Source: Ascoidea asiatica
Lineage: Eukaryota > Ascomycota > Saccharomycetes > Ascoideales > Ascoideaceae
Assembly: GCA_001600695.1 (NCBI GenBank)
Contig: BCKQ01000008.1
Span: 372,001 to 436,000, forward strand
Direction of reading: 5' to 3'
Length of the DNA stretch: 64,000 nucleotides
A program made the position numbers and the translations under genes. Below are positions 8,847-19,413 of the stretch, piece by piece; the stretch's first letter is position 1, and the number at the start of each line of letters is the position of its first letter. Under the pieces are notes generated by a model that saw only the letters and a list, made by a program, of their open reading frames with translations, was not told the DNA's origin and ran no database searches.

Positions 8847-10142
8847 TTATAAATCTTTGACTAAATAATCTCTTCCAAATGTGATTAATTTAACTTTTCC
8901 AATAAAATCATCTCTATTTAAATAAGCTCCACATAATCTTCTTTCACCAATAAATGAAGTTCTGGAATGTAAACATCTCCAATTATCAAAAATTAAAACT
9001 TGACCAGGTTTCATTTGAAATTTTATAAAATTTTTATTATTATTAAAAATTTCATTAATTTTATAAATTGAATTATAAAATAATTTATAAATTTCATTAA
9101 TTGAATTTAAATTAAATTCCTTAATAATTTCATTTAAATAAAATTTCGAATAATTATTTAAATTTAAATTTGATCTATCTGAATTATTCCATCTAATTTG
9201 AATAAAATTTTTATTAATTTCATTAATTTCTATAATTGTTTTAAAATAATTTGGTTGAATGAAATTTTCTAAATCTCCAACAGAATGAAATAAAATTTTA
9301 AATTTACATAAAAATTTAAAAAAAATTGGATATTTTGATTTAAATAATTCAATACAAAAAAATGAATCTGTTATTGTTGTTTCACCTCCAATTCCATTAT
9401 GTTTTAATAAATGAAATAATTGTAAACCTGGACTTTCAGTGAAATAAGTTCCATCAGTATGTGAAGATATTGAAATATCAGTATATGCAGTATCATTAAT
9501 TTTTAAATCTGAAGTAAAATCCCAAAATTTTCCATAATGAGTTTCTCTAATAAAAGAAAATTTATTAATTAATTCTTCAGTTTTTATTGGAGATATTGGT
9601 ACATTATTAACAAAACAAAATCCATATTTAAAAGTTTTTAAAATCCATGAATTAATTTCTTTTTTACTTTCATTTTCATTTTCATTAATGATTTTATTAT
9701 AATCAACACTTGGTAAATCTTTTGAAATAATTTCTTTATTCCATAATATTCTTAAATCATTAAGTTTTAAATCAATATTTTCAAATTTATTATTATCATT
9801 AGAATCCAAATTATCATTTAATTCAATTGAATTTTTAATTAAATAATCATTTGAATAAATTGAAAAATGATTATTAAATTCCCAATTAATTTCAATTTTC
9901 TTTTGATTTTGAATCTGTTTAATATTTTTAATTTTTATATCAATTGGAATTTCAAAAGTTTCTAATAATCTTTGTTTTGTAATTGAATGATAACATTCTT
10001 TACAATGACAATTATCTCTTAACCAAATATTTAAATATTTTGAAGTGATACCATTATTCCAATTAATATGTAAATGATTTTCTTTTACTTCTATTGAAGA
10101 TATTTCAATTTCAATTTCCATTTCTTTCATTTTCAAAAACAA
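8847..10142 (-). CDS. Trimethyllysine dioxygenase (carnitine biosynthesis)
   Basis: A 431-residue Fe(II)/2-oxoglutarate dioxygenase of the BBOX/TMLD family. The N-terminal zinc-binding-type domain shows WLRDNCHCKECYH. The catalytic TauD domain has the iron ligands in SHTDGTYF (His228, Asp230) and LHSRTSF (His392), with the downstream FIGERRLCGAYLNRDDF block for 2-oxoglutarate/substrate binding. HTDGTYF...GLQLFHLL matches trimethyllysine dioxygenase (HTDxTYF) rather than gamma-butyrobetaine dioxygenase, so hydroxylation of N6-trimethyllysine, the first step to carnitine, is the likely reaction. Carnitine biosynthesis is known in Candida albicans and absent from S. cerevisiae, which says something about the lineage. 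Asn-rich inserts sit near residues 110-125. Mitochondrial targeting is not obvious. gamma-Butyrobetaine dioxygenase is the alternative. Confidence 0.82.
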   Translation of the reverse strand: MFLKMKEMEIEIEISSIEVKENHLHINWNNGITSKYLNIWLRDNCHCKECYHSITKQRLLETFEIPIDIKIKNIKQIQNQKKIEINWEFNNHFSIYSNDYLIKNSIELNDNLDSNDNNKFENIDLKLNDLRILWNKEIISKDLPSVDYNKIINENENESKKEINSWILKTFKYGFCFVNNVPISPIKTEELINKFSFIRETHYGKFWDFTSDLKINDTAYTDISISSHTDGTYFTESPGLQLFHLLKHNGIGGETTITDSFFCIELFKSKYPIFFKFLCKFKILFHSVGDLENFIQPNYFKTIIEINEINKNFIQIRWNNSDRSNLNLNNYSKFYLNEIIKEFNLNSINEIYKLFYNSIYKINEIFNNNKNFIKFQMKPGQVLIFDNWRCLHSRTSFIGERRLCGAYLNRDDFIGKVKLITFGRDYLVKDL

Positions 10143-10725
10143 TAAATATTAAAGATAATTGCAGAGAACAAGGAATATAAAATAAAGATCTTTATTTATT
10201 TATGCTGCTTTTAACTCGATTTTATCGGTCCAATTTTTTAACTCCACAATCCATGCACGTCGAAGTAGCGACTATGCAGGCACCGCCACAGAAGAATAGA
10301 ACCCGTTGTTTTGGTACTCAGATATTTATATTTGGTATAACTTTACAGTAATTATAAAGATTGTAATTGTAAATGCGATTTGAATATTGATTGTAATTAG
10401 AATGAGTTCCTATGTAAAAAGTATATAATTTTATAGATCAGAGTTATAAAAAGAAAATAGTCAAATTGAAAAGTTTGTAGCTAACAATACTTGTAAGCAA
10501 TGGAGTGGAAATTAAAATATTAGGAATAAATTGAATAATAAATGTTCATGAATGTGAAAATAGGGGTTGTTTAAAGAAGAATAAATTAAAAATTCAAAAA
10601 TAAGTTTGTAGAAATATTGATAACTATTTCAATATTCATAATTGAAGAAAATAAAAAGCTAATCACTGAATGATTAACCTTTTTTTTTTTTTTTTTTTTT
10701 TTTTAAGAATGGGGAATCATTTACC
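10143..10725. other. Intergenic; GC patch and 25-base T run
   Basis: Separates trimethyllysine dioxygenase (promoter side) from the 3' end of the ABC transporter. A GC-richer patch (about 10225-10315) lies close to the dioxygenase start. A 25-base T run at 10680-10704 sits just beyond the transporter stop codon and reads as poly(A) on the coding strand. No gene seen. Confidence 0.5.
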
Positions 10726-13700
10726 TTAAGAAGTTTGAGATTCATTGATAATTTTGGCATCTTCTGGTTTTGGAGTAAAAATATTTGTTTCAGGTTCATG
10801 TCTTTCTTTTCTAGGTCCATTAAACCATTTCTTAACATCTAAAACTGATTTTAAAGACCAAACTTTGACTCTCATAATATAATAACAAAATAACATTGCT
10901 ACAAAATTGAAAATAATATATGCAAAAATAAATCCTAAATTTCTCCATCTATATGACCATTTTATATTATATTCTTTAACAACATCATCTTGTTTAGTAA
11001 ATTGACAATATTCACAATCTGATTTAGAATTTGAATTATTAAGATATCCTCCATTATTTGAAATATATGTACTCATATATTCTCCACAAGTTTGATCACT
11101 TGGTGGATCAAAAATTAAATATTCATCTGAAGAACAATGAACTGGTCTATTATGAACTAAAGGTGTAACAAATGATTGAACAAAATATGTATATGGTGAT
11201 ACTTTATATAAAAATGTCCAAAATCCAGGCATATATTGTTGTGGTTGTAAAATTCCACAAAATAATAACATTCCTGCAAATAAATTAGAATTAATCATTG
11301 ATGCTGAAGGTACATTTGGTGAAAAATATAATACCCATAAACCATAAGAACAATAATATATTGGAAATAAAACAACAAAAATTAAGAAAAAATATCCAGT
11401 TGTTACATTCCAACCACTTTGTCTTGCTGGAAACCAAAAACAAATAAAACAAAGAAATTGACAAATAAAACACCAAAAAATTTCAACAGTTGTATGAGCT
11501 AATAATAAACATGACCAATGAAATGTATTTGATTTAGCTTCTCTAACTTCATATAATTCTCTTGTATCATATGCAAAAACATGAATTTGATTAATCATTG
11601 CAAGTGAAATTAAAAGCATCATGAATATACTTGAAAATGCTTCTTGAGCTGCTGACATTGTATGATTTAATCCAACAAATGAAAATCCAACAAGTAATGC
11701 ACAAAATAAAACTTCTGAAAATTTAGCTCTAATATAAATTGGTGATCTCCAAAATTGAATAAAAGTTCTTTGAAGAACAACATAAAATTGTTTATAATAA
11801 CTTGCAGAAAATTTAGAAATTATAATTTCTTCTGAATTTGAAAATTTTTTTAATGGTAATTCTTTATGTAATTTTTCAATTTCTTTTGTTGATGCTTCAA
11901 ATTCAGGTGATTGAATCCATAATTCATGCCAATCTGAATTTGCAGATGCTGTTGCTCCTGCTCCAATACAATTTAAAATATATTCTGCTGGATTTTCAGA
12001 TTCTCCACAAATTACACCACTTTGTCTTTCAAAATAATCTAAAAGTACAGAAGAATTTGGTCCAATATCTCCAAAATAAACAGTTTTACCACCTTTTTTT
12101 AAAAGTAATAAACGATCAAAAACTTCAAAAAGAGTAGCTGATGGTTGATGAATTGTACATAAAATTGCTTGACCAGAATCTGCTAAAGCTCTTAAAAATT
12201 GAATAATAGACCAAGCAGATTGAGAATCTAAACCTGAAGTAGGTTCATCAAGAAAAAGTAATAATGATGGTTTTGCAACTAATTCAACTGCAATTGAAAG
12301 TTTTTTTCTTTGTTCAACATTAAGACCTCTACCAGTTTTACCAACAACAGCTTCAGCATATTTTTCCATACCTAATAAATTAATAATTTTTTCAACATAT
12401 TCAAATTTTTCTTCTTGAGAAACTTCTTTTGGTTGACGTAATTCTGCTGCAAATCTTAAAGATTCTCTAACTGAATATTCAGATAAATGTAAATCTTGTT
12501 GTTGAACATAACCAGTTCTTCTTTCAAATGATGCATCAATTGGTTTACCATTTACTAACATATCACCAGTAATAATACCAAAATCAATTCTTTGTGCAAG
12601 AGTATTTAATAAAGTTGTTTTTCCAGCTCCAGATTCACCCATTAATGCAGTCATTGTTCCTGGTTTAACATAACCTTGAATATTATTTAATAAAATTCTT
12701 GTTGAACCTTCATATGGAATTGTATACATAAGATTTTTCCATGAAAATACATCTTTTTCTTCAATAACTTTTTTTAAATCAGCATTTGGACCATTAAGAG
12801 CTAACATCATTTCATCTCTTGAAGCAACTTTACCATCAACACCTTCAGAAGTATCTTTTGGTAAAAAACCTCTTTTATATAATAACATATCACCACCACC
12901 AACAACACTTTTTAAATATTCAGATAAAATAACATTTAAAATAATAAAAAGAAAAGTCCAAGCAATATTAATACCAAAATTTCTCCAAACATGAGAATAA
13001 TGATAATGATATTTTGCAGTAATATAAGCATCACCAGAAACCCAATTTTGACCTTTAATAGAACCAGTAATTGCACAAATTTGATTTGAAACAGAAATAT
13101 TTTCATAACCATTACCACTTGGAATTAATTGATCACAAGGCATTTTTCTACCATGAAATTCAACAGCCATAAGTTGTTCATAAGCATATCTTAATGGATT
13201 TAACCAATTAATCCATTTAATCCAATGATGCATTTTTGGTAAAGTTATTATAAAACCAGTATAAACACATAAAATTAAAACACCTAAACCAGCTATAGCA
13301 TGAGCAGTACCACCATCTTTAGTTGTAGTTGCAATAAATTTAAAAAAAAATGACATACATTGTTGAACTAATAATAAAAATAATAAATATTGAAAAAATG
13401 AACCAGCTTCATGTTTTAAATGTGGCATCCAATAAGTTGTTAAACATAAAATTATTACTGCCATTAATTTTATTGGAATTTCAGTTATAATTTCTTGTAA
13501 AGCTTCTGCAGATAAATGATACATTGAATAAGATCTTTGTTTAACAATAATACCTCTATGTTGAAAAGAATGAGAAATTTCAGCTAATGAAGTTACAGCA
13601 CAAAATAATAAACAATAAAATAAAATTCCACCTCTTGAATAAGCACCAGAAGTACCTTTTGGAATTTTATAATACATTGAACCAACAATTAAACCTTTAA

Positions 13701-15258
13701 TTAAAAAAGAAGATAAATAAATACATTGATAAGTCATATTACCATTTGCTCTTTGAAAACCTCTTTGAATTAAAGCAGAAAGTTGAGAAATATATGAAAG
13801 TACAAATTGAGAATTTTGTCTATTAAATTTTTGATTTCTTTGAGATTTTGAAATTGCTAATCTTTGTCTTGTTTCTTCAACAGGATGATTAATAATATAA
13901 TTATCATATTCTTTTAAACAATTTTGATATTCAATTGAATTTAACCAATAATTTTCAAATTCTTCAGAAGTTTTAGGTACTTTATTTTCATAACCTAATT
14001 TTGGAGTTCTACCATTTGGATCAGTAATTGAAGTTAAAAATTCTGGAGTTGTCATTCTTGAAGGTTTAAACCAACCCATTTTTTCAAAATAATTTTTTGC
14101 ATTAATTGTTGAACCAAAATAAATTTGTTTACCAAGATAAATTACAGTAACTTTATCAAATAATTGATAAATATTTTCACCAGCTTGATAAATTGCAACT
14201 AAAGCAGAATTATTTAATAAATTTGTTGAAGCTCTTATAGCTTGAGAAAATTCTAAAGCAGTTGAAGCATCAAGACCTCTTGTAGCATTATCCCAACAAT
14301 AAATTGAACCATTACAAGCTAAAGCTTCAACAATTGAAACTCTTTTTCTTTCACCACCAGAAACACCTCTAACAAAATCATTACCAACATTAGTTGAATA
14401 AGTATGAGTTAAACCAAATACAGTACACCATAAATCTCTCATATTATTAATATAATCAATTCTTGAAATTGAATCAATTCTTTTTGAAGGAGTTTTAGTT
14501 TTTAAAGCAAAATCTATAGTTTCTTTAACAGTTATTAAAGGAAAATGATTATCTAATTCAGGATTATAAATTATATAACCTTTATGATTTTTCATCATTT
14601 CAAATTGATTTAAACCATCATAAGAAAATTCACCATTAATTTTAATAAAATCATCAATTTCTCCAGAACAAGTTTTTAATAAAGTTGAACAACCTGAACC
14701 TGGTCTACCAATTACAAAACACATTTCACCAGATTCTATAATTCCAATAAAATTAGAAATTATTTCACGTTTTTTAATTTCTTTATTAAATTTTTTATTA
14801 AATTTAAAAAATTTTAATGGCCATTTAAAAAAATCTCTTAACATTTCTTCAACAGTTGGAGCATAAGCAGCAGAAATATCATTACCAATTACAGTTAAAT
14901 TTTTAAAAGCAATACCAGCAGAATTTGATTGTATACCTTGTTCATTTGATTTTAAATTTAAATAATTTAATAATAATTTTAAATCAAATTCATCTTTATT
15001 AATTTCAAATTTATTCATTTCAAATTTTGTTTTTTTTGATAAAGTTCTTGCTAAAGATTGAATTTTATTTAAATTATTTTGATTTGATAAAATATTTGAT
15101 AAATGATTTGATAATAATTCATCATTATTTTGAGATTCAATATCATTTAATTGATTTTTATTATTATTATTATTATTATTAAAAGTATTTGGATTAAAAG
15201 AAGTAATTTTTTCAGATTCTATTGAATCAGAATCTGAATTTATATTTTCTTTAACCAT
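10726..15258 (-). CDS. PDR/CDR-type pleiotropic drug resistance ABC transporter
   Basis: A 1510-residue full-size ABCG pump in the (NBD-TMD)2 order of yeast Pdr5 and Candida Cdr1, which export azoles, steroids and phospholipids from the plasma membrane. NBD1 has the atypical Walker A GRPGSGCSTLLK (about residue 185; Cys in place of Lys, as in Pdr5), signature VSGGERKRVS and Walker B WDNATRGLD. NBD2 has a canonical Walker A GESGAGKTTLLN (about 872), degenerate signature LNVEQRKKLS and Walker B LLFLDEPTSGLD. This pairing of degenerate and consensus motifs is the normal PDR asymmetry. Each NBD is followed by six membrane segments; the large last extracellular loop is rich in Cys. The N-terminus is Asn/Ser-rich. 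Length is as expected (1500-1511). The GC island upstream (16020-17020) may carry its regulatory sites. Exact paralogue (CDR1, PDR5, SNQ2 group) not resolved, but the Pdr5/Cdr1 group fits best. Confidence 0.95.
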   Translation of the reverse strand: MVKENINSDSDSIESEKITSFNPNTFNNNNNNNKNQLNDIESQNNDELLSNHLSNILSNQNNLNKIQSLARTLSKKTKFEMNKFEINKDEFDLKLLLNYLNLKSNEQGIQSNSAGIAFKNLTVIGNDISAAYAPTVEEMLRDFFKWPLKFFKFNKKFNKEIKKREIISNFIGIIESGEMCFVIGRPGSGCSTLLKTCSGEIDDFIKINGEFSYDGLNQFEMMKNHKGYIIYNPELDNHFPLITVKETIDFALKTKTPSKRIDSISRIDYINNMRDLWCTVFGLTHTYSTNVGNDFVRGVSGGERKRVSIVEALACNGSIYCWDNATRGLDASTALEFSQAIRASTNLLNNSALVAIYQAGENIYQLFDKVTVIYLGKQIYFGSTINAKNYFEKMGWFKPSRMTTPEFLTSITDPNGRTPKLGYENKVPKTSEEFENYWLNSIEYQNCLKEYDNYIINHPVEETRQRLAISKSQRNQKFNRQNSQFVLSYISQLSALIQRGFQRANGNMTYQCIYLSSFLIKGLIVGSMYYKIPKGTSGAYSRGGILFYCLLFCAVTSLAEISHSFQHRGIIVKQRSYSMYHLSAEALQEIITEIPIKLMAVIILCLTTYWMPHLKHEAGSFFQYLLFLLLVQQCMSFFFKFIATTTKDGGTAHAIAGLGVLILCVYTGFIITLPKMHHWIKWINWLNPLRYAYEQLMAVEFHGRKMPCDQLIPSGNGYENISVSNQICAITGSIKGQNWVSGDAYITAKYHYHYSHVWRNFGINIAWTFLFIILNVILSEYLKSVVGGGDMLLYKRGFLPKDTSEGVDGKVASRDEMMLALNGPNADLKKVIEEKDVFSWKNLMYTIPYEGSTRILLNNIQGYVKPGTMTALMGESGAGKTTLLNTLAQRIDFGIITGDMLVNGKPIDASFERRTGYVQQQDLHLSEYSVRESLRFAAELRQPKEVSQEEKFEYVEKIINLLGMEKYAEAVVGKTGRGLNVEQRKKLSIAVELVAKPSLLLFLDEPTSGLDSQSAWSIIQFLRALADSGQAILCTIHQPSATLFEVFDRLLLLKKGGKTVYFGDIGPNSSVLLDYFERQSGVICGESENPAEYILNCIGAGATASANSDWHELWIQSPEFEASTKEIEKLHKELPLKKFSNSEEIIISKFSASYYKQFYVVLQRTFIQFWRSPIYIRAKFSEVLFCALLVGFSFVGLNHTMSAAQEAFSSIFMMLLISLAMINQIHVFAYDTRELYEVREAKSNTFHWSCLLLAHTTVEIFWCFICQFLCFICFWFPARQSGWNVTTGYFFLIFVVLFPIYYCSYGLWVLYFSPNVPSASMINSNLFAGMLLFCGILQPQQYMPGFWTFLYKVSPYTYFVQSFVTPLVHNRPVHCSSDEYLIFDPPSDQTCGEYMSTYISNNGGYLNNSNSKSDCEYCQFTKQDDVVKEYNIKWSYRWRNLGFIFAYIIFNFVAMLFCYYIMRVKVWSLKSVLDVKKWFNGPRKERHEPETNIFTPKPEDAKIINESQTS

Positions 15259-17289
15259 TTTTTATATAATTATATGATTAAATATATATATAAAATGAAA
15301 ATAATAATAAAGAATAAAAGAATAAAAGAATAAAAGAATAAATAAATAAACATTTTTAAAAATGGATAAATTCTTAAATATTTATATCAATTATTATTTA
15401 TTTTCATGAATGAATATTTGAATATTAATAAAATCTTTAATGACCAATGTATGTATGAATTATATTCTAAGAATATAAAGAATATAAAGAATATAAGGGA
15501 TATTAAAAATATTGAAAGAATATGAGGGAAAATCAATCAAAATTTGATTGAATTGAAAGATAATTTACATTAATTTTCATAAATTTCATATAAACAAACA
15601 ATTAAGGAAAATATCCTAAAATAGATAAAAATCGATAATAATAAATAAGAAATTTATGAATGAATAAGATAAAATATCGAATTAATTGGAAAAAAAATTA
15701 AGAGAAAGTAAATTTAATTTTAATCACTCTGATTATTTATGATTATTTATGATTATTTAATAAATATTTAATAATTTTTAAAATTTTAAAATTGATAAGA
15801 TAAATTTAAATTTATTTTAAAATTTTATAAAATTTGAAAAAAAAATAGGTTACTGAACCTGGTACTTTTTCTTCACACTATTTGCCAAGGAGGTATTAGT
15901 GTGTTCTACCTGAAATAAATGGGAATAGGGAATTATAATGATAATTAATTGGATGGTGGTTAAGTATTGTAAGAATAAGAATGTTTTAACTGTTTTAATT
16001 ATTTTAAAAGGTGTGTGAGATAGAGCTTATTAAACTTATGAACGGCTGAAATTAAGCCCCAGATTACCTGTTAAATTGGAAATTGAATCGGCGTAAAAAT
16101 GGTATTTACTCAAGTTCACCATGGCTTACTTTGTTAATGAGCCATTCTATTACCACAACTGTGGGTCCAAAATCAAGAAAAAAAGTTCCATGCAATAAAT
16201 ACAGGGAGATTAACAATGTTTAGCACTACTAAAAGAAAGATTTACTTAGAAATAGTCCCAATTGACAGGGGTTTATGATTTTGTTAGCCGGTGAGTGATT
16301 TTTGAAGTCTGATAACTTCCATTTTAGGAAAGTCAGCAATCAAGCGGAGCATCCTGTTTTGGGAATTCAACCGACCTTGAAAGCTTGTTCCCGGTCGGAG
16401 TGGTCCGGGACTAGGGAAGGCCACTCAGCAAATTGAGCAGTGATTTGATTGGCTGGAGGTGAATAGTCCAGTATTACAGAAGAAGTACCGTCAAAGCGGC
16501 GATGAAGTTGGTGGCAGTTGAGACCAAATATAAGGATCTCCCTCTTTTTCACTTCATTTTTCTTCTTCTTTCTTTGTGGTTGAAGGCAATCAAATGAATT
16601 GAATTGAAGTAATGAAATATCATTTTACTGCAGTGAGTTGTTGATCGATGAGTGAAGAAGAGAAGAGAAGAGAAGAGAAGAGAAGAAGTTCCTAAGCTCT
16701 GGTTTTGATTCTTGATGGATTTTCTTTTCTTTTCTTTGTGCTTCTTCAGTTGGTGTCAATGAACTGAAATCATTGGCAATTTACACCTGGAATACTTTAC
16801 TTTATAATAAAATCAGTAATATTCAGTCTTAATCATATCACTTCTCAATGCTTCTTTATTCAATTCAATAATCAATTCAATAATCAATTCAATAATCAAT
16901 TTAATAATTCATTCAACTTCTTTCATTCAATCCATGAAACTGGTTTCTTTTGTTTTCTACTTCCGAGGGAACGTGGTTACGCTGCTTCCGAAACTGCTTC
17001 TATTTCCGAGGAGTTAACGGATTTTCTTTTTTGTTGCCTTCGATGAATTTGATGAATTTGATGAATTTGAATTCAATCAAATTTTTTAATTCTTTTATTA
17101 TAAAAAGGAATAAAGATTATCATTAATTAATTCAATTTCTTTTTTTTTTTTTTATCTTTTTTGTATTCCAATTGATTTACTTTATTTCTTTTAATCAATC
17201 TTTATAATCAATTACTCCTTTTTATCTCAATTCATTTCAATTCATTTGATAGATAATTATACACATAGACATAGATTAGATAGTTATAG
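15259..17289. promoter_or_regulatory. 2-kb divergent intergenic region (ABC pump / PGC1)
   Basis: Holds the promoters of the ABC pump and of PGC1. From 15300 to 15840 it is extremely AT-rich with AAAGAAT repeats. A GC-richer island runs from about 16020 to 16560 without a recognisable gene; it has an inverted repeat CCGACC (16371-16376) / GGTCGG (16393-16398). A GAGAA repeat is at 16668-16687 and a CAATTCAATAAT repeat at 16859-16910. TTCCGAGG occurs twice (16961-16968 and 17004-17011), near the PDRE consensus TCCGYGGA but with A in place of Y, so Pdr1-type control is only a possibility. Confidence 0.4.
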
Positions 17290-18194
17290 ATGACTTCAAT
17301 TAAACAATCAAAACCACTTTGTATTGGTCATAGAGGTTTCAGAAGATTATATCCTGAAAATACAATTTATGGATTTTCTCATTCAAAAGAATTTATAAAT
17401 ATTTTAGAAACTGATTTACATTTAACAAAAGATAATGAGATTGTAATTTGTCATGATTTAAAAACTGGTAAAATTTTTAATAAAAATTTAAATATTAATA
17501 ATTCAAATTTAATTGATTTAAAAATTCTTAAAACTTTAAAAGAACCATATGAATCATTACCAACTTTTAAAAATTTATTAACTTGGTTTATAAAACAACA
17601 ACAAAATTCATCCAATAATTTTAAAATAATGCTTGATATTAAAAAATCAAATCCATTAAAAATTTTAAAATTTATTTTAATTGAATTATTTAAAATTAAT
17701 CCATTAAGAAAATTTTGGTTTAATAAAATTCAATTTGGTATTTGGAATTTAAAATTTTATAATTATGGTATTAATGAATTATCAAATTTTGATAATTTAC
17801 CAATTTTTTATGGTTTTGAAATTATTAATATTTCAATTTCAATTTTTTCATCAATAAATTTATTAAAAAAATCTGATTTAATTATTAATAAAAATTTAAA
17901 AATTAAAGGTATTTCTATTTTATTTTTAAATTCTTTTAATAAAAGTTTATTTTCAAATAATATTACAAAAAATTCTAAAAATTTATTAAATTTAAAAAAT
18001 TTTATAATAAATTTTTGTATTTATAAAAAAATTGATTTATATTTTTGGACTCCAAATTCAAATTTTGATTTAAAATATTGTTTAAATTTTCCATTTGTTA
18101 AAGGTATAATTACTGATAATCCTGATTATTTAAAAAATTTTATTAATAATTATCAAGATATTCAATTACCAATTTCTCAAACCAATGAAATTAT

Positions 18195-18230
<36 letters not shown>

Positions 18231-18378
18231 AAAAAAAATTGAATATTTGAATTTAAAAATTATTCAATTAAAAAAATTATATCCTCCAATTTATACAAAA
18301 TCTGGTTTAAAATTATTTTTTATTTATAATTATTTTAAATTTATTGAATTAATTTATTTTTATCTTGGTTTACTTTAA
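17290..18378 (+). CDS. PGC1: Phosphatidylglycerol phospholipase C, GDPD family (Pgc1-like)
   Basis: A 362-residue glycerophosphodiester phosphodiesterase-fold protein. The N-terminus has the GDPD signature GHRGFRRLYPENT with catalytic His, followed by ETDLHLTKDNEIVICHD (metal-binding Glu/Asp and second His). MLDIKK, FGIWNLKFYNYGI, YFWTPNSNFDLKYCL and KGIITDNPDYLKN align in order with yeast Pgc1, which degrades excess phosphatidylglycerol to diacylglycerol and glycerol phosphate on lipid droplets and mitochondria. An Asn run (residues about 302-312) is lineage-specific. The C-terminus ends in a hydrophobic segment (KLFFIYNYFKFIELIYFYLGLL), like the membrane-attaching tail of Pgc1. Slightly longer than the 321-residue yeast protein. 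Good confidence. Confidence 0.88.
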
Positions 18379-18477
18379 AATTACATATATATAATTAAAT
18401 AATTAATATAAAATGAATGTTTATAAAATATAGAATTAAAGAAATAAAGAACCAAATTAGAAATGAGTGATGTATGT

Positions 18478-18498
18478 AAAAAAAAAAAAAAAAAAAAA
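18478..18498. repeat. 21-base A run between PGC1 and GPI-protein gene
   Basis: Homopolymer A in the 250-bp convergent spacer. No gene in the spacer. Confidence 0.8.
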
Positions 18499-18630
18499 TA
18501 GCCAAAAATAGCCAAAAATAGTCCAAATTAATCATCTTTCACAAAATACCAAAATAAGCCAAAATATATAAAGATTAATATAAAGAAAATAAGAAAATAA
18601 GAAAATAAGAAATTAAATAATTATAAAATC

Positions 18631-19413
18631 TTATAAGAAAAATAAAGCTGCAATTGCAATAAATGATGATAATGAAATTGTATATCTTGAAACACCATTA
18701 TTTGAATCAATTACACTAATAATTGGAGTACTTGAAGCCTCAGTAATTACACATGAAGTTAATCCTGAACATGAAGTAATTGTTTTTGTTGTTAAAGTAT
18801 TTTGACCAATAGTTGTTGTATTGGAAAAATATGGAGCAACAGTAACTTCAGAAGATGAAGATGAAGATGAAGATGAAGTAGAAGCAGTAACAGATTCAGA
18901 TGATGAAGAAGATGATGAAGAACTACTACCAGATTTTTTTAATTTCATTGGTAAACAAGATGAAGATTTTTTAGTTAATTCAATTGCATATTCTGTTGTT
19001 GAATATCTATAAGGATCATTAATATTTTGACAAGCATAATAAGTTTCTAAAGTATTATTTCTTAATAAATAACCATCAGAATTAAATGACCATTTATCAT
19101 AAGAATCAAAAACGGAATTAATTAAAATACCTTGATTTGAAGAAGTTGAAAATGAAACATAATATGTATAACTATATGTAGAAGTTGTTGGAGTATAAAT
19201 TAAATTTGTTTCATCATTATAAGTTAAAGATTCACCATCAGAATCAGTACCAATAAAAAAATAACTTAAACCAGCACCTTCATGAATTGAATTAATACCA
19301 AAAGTATTAATTTCATCATTATTTGGAGAATCTACAATTAATGAAATTTCATTTGTTGAAGCTAATGAAGAAGTAATTAAAGCTAAAGTTGATAATAAAA
19401 TTTTAAAATTCAT
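18631..19413 (-). CDS. Predicted GPI-anchored cell wall protein, Ser-rich
   Basis: A 260-residue secreted protein. The first 18 residues (MNFKILLSTLALITSSLA) make a signal peptide; the C-terminal 18 are hydrophobic (ISLSSFIAIAALFFL) after a SNNG segment that suits a GPI omega site. The central domain (about 20-155) includes a GTDSDGESLTYN motif and two cysteines in YYACQ and SSCLPM, similar in plan to fungal wall mannoproteins, but I cannot name the family. Residues about 160-190 are an almost pure Ser tract, then APYFSNTTTIG and two Cys in SCSGLTSC, as in Ser/Thr-rich stalks. Probably O-mannosylated and covalently wall-linked. A shorter relative sits 1.3 kb upstream on the same strand (20732-21064). 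Confidence 0.7.
   Translation of the reverse strand: MNFKILLSTLALITSSLASTNEISLIVDSPNNDEINTFGINSIHEGAGLSYFFIGTDSDGESLTYNDETNLIYTPTTSTYSYTYYVSFSTSSNQGILINSVFDSYDKWSFNSDGYLLRNNTLETYYACQNINDPYRYSTTEYAIELTKKSSSCLPMKLKKSGSSSSSSSSSSESVTASTSSSSSSSSSEVTVAPYFSNTTTIGQNTLTTKTITSCSGLTSCVITEASSTPIISVIDSNNGVSRYTISLSSFIAIAALFFL

Noticed and set aside
16961-17011. Pdr1/Pdr3 response elements upstream of the ABC pump
   Set aside because: TTCCGAGG differs from TCCGYGGA at a key base and lies nearer PGC1 than the pump; kept only as a possibility in the region entry.
18821-19012. Acidic open frame opposite the GPI protein
   Set aside because: Antisense shadow of the Ser-rich repeat in the real minus-strand gene.
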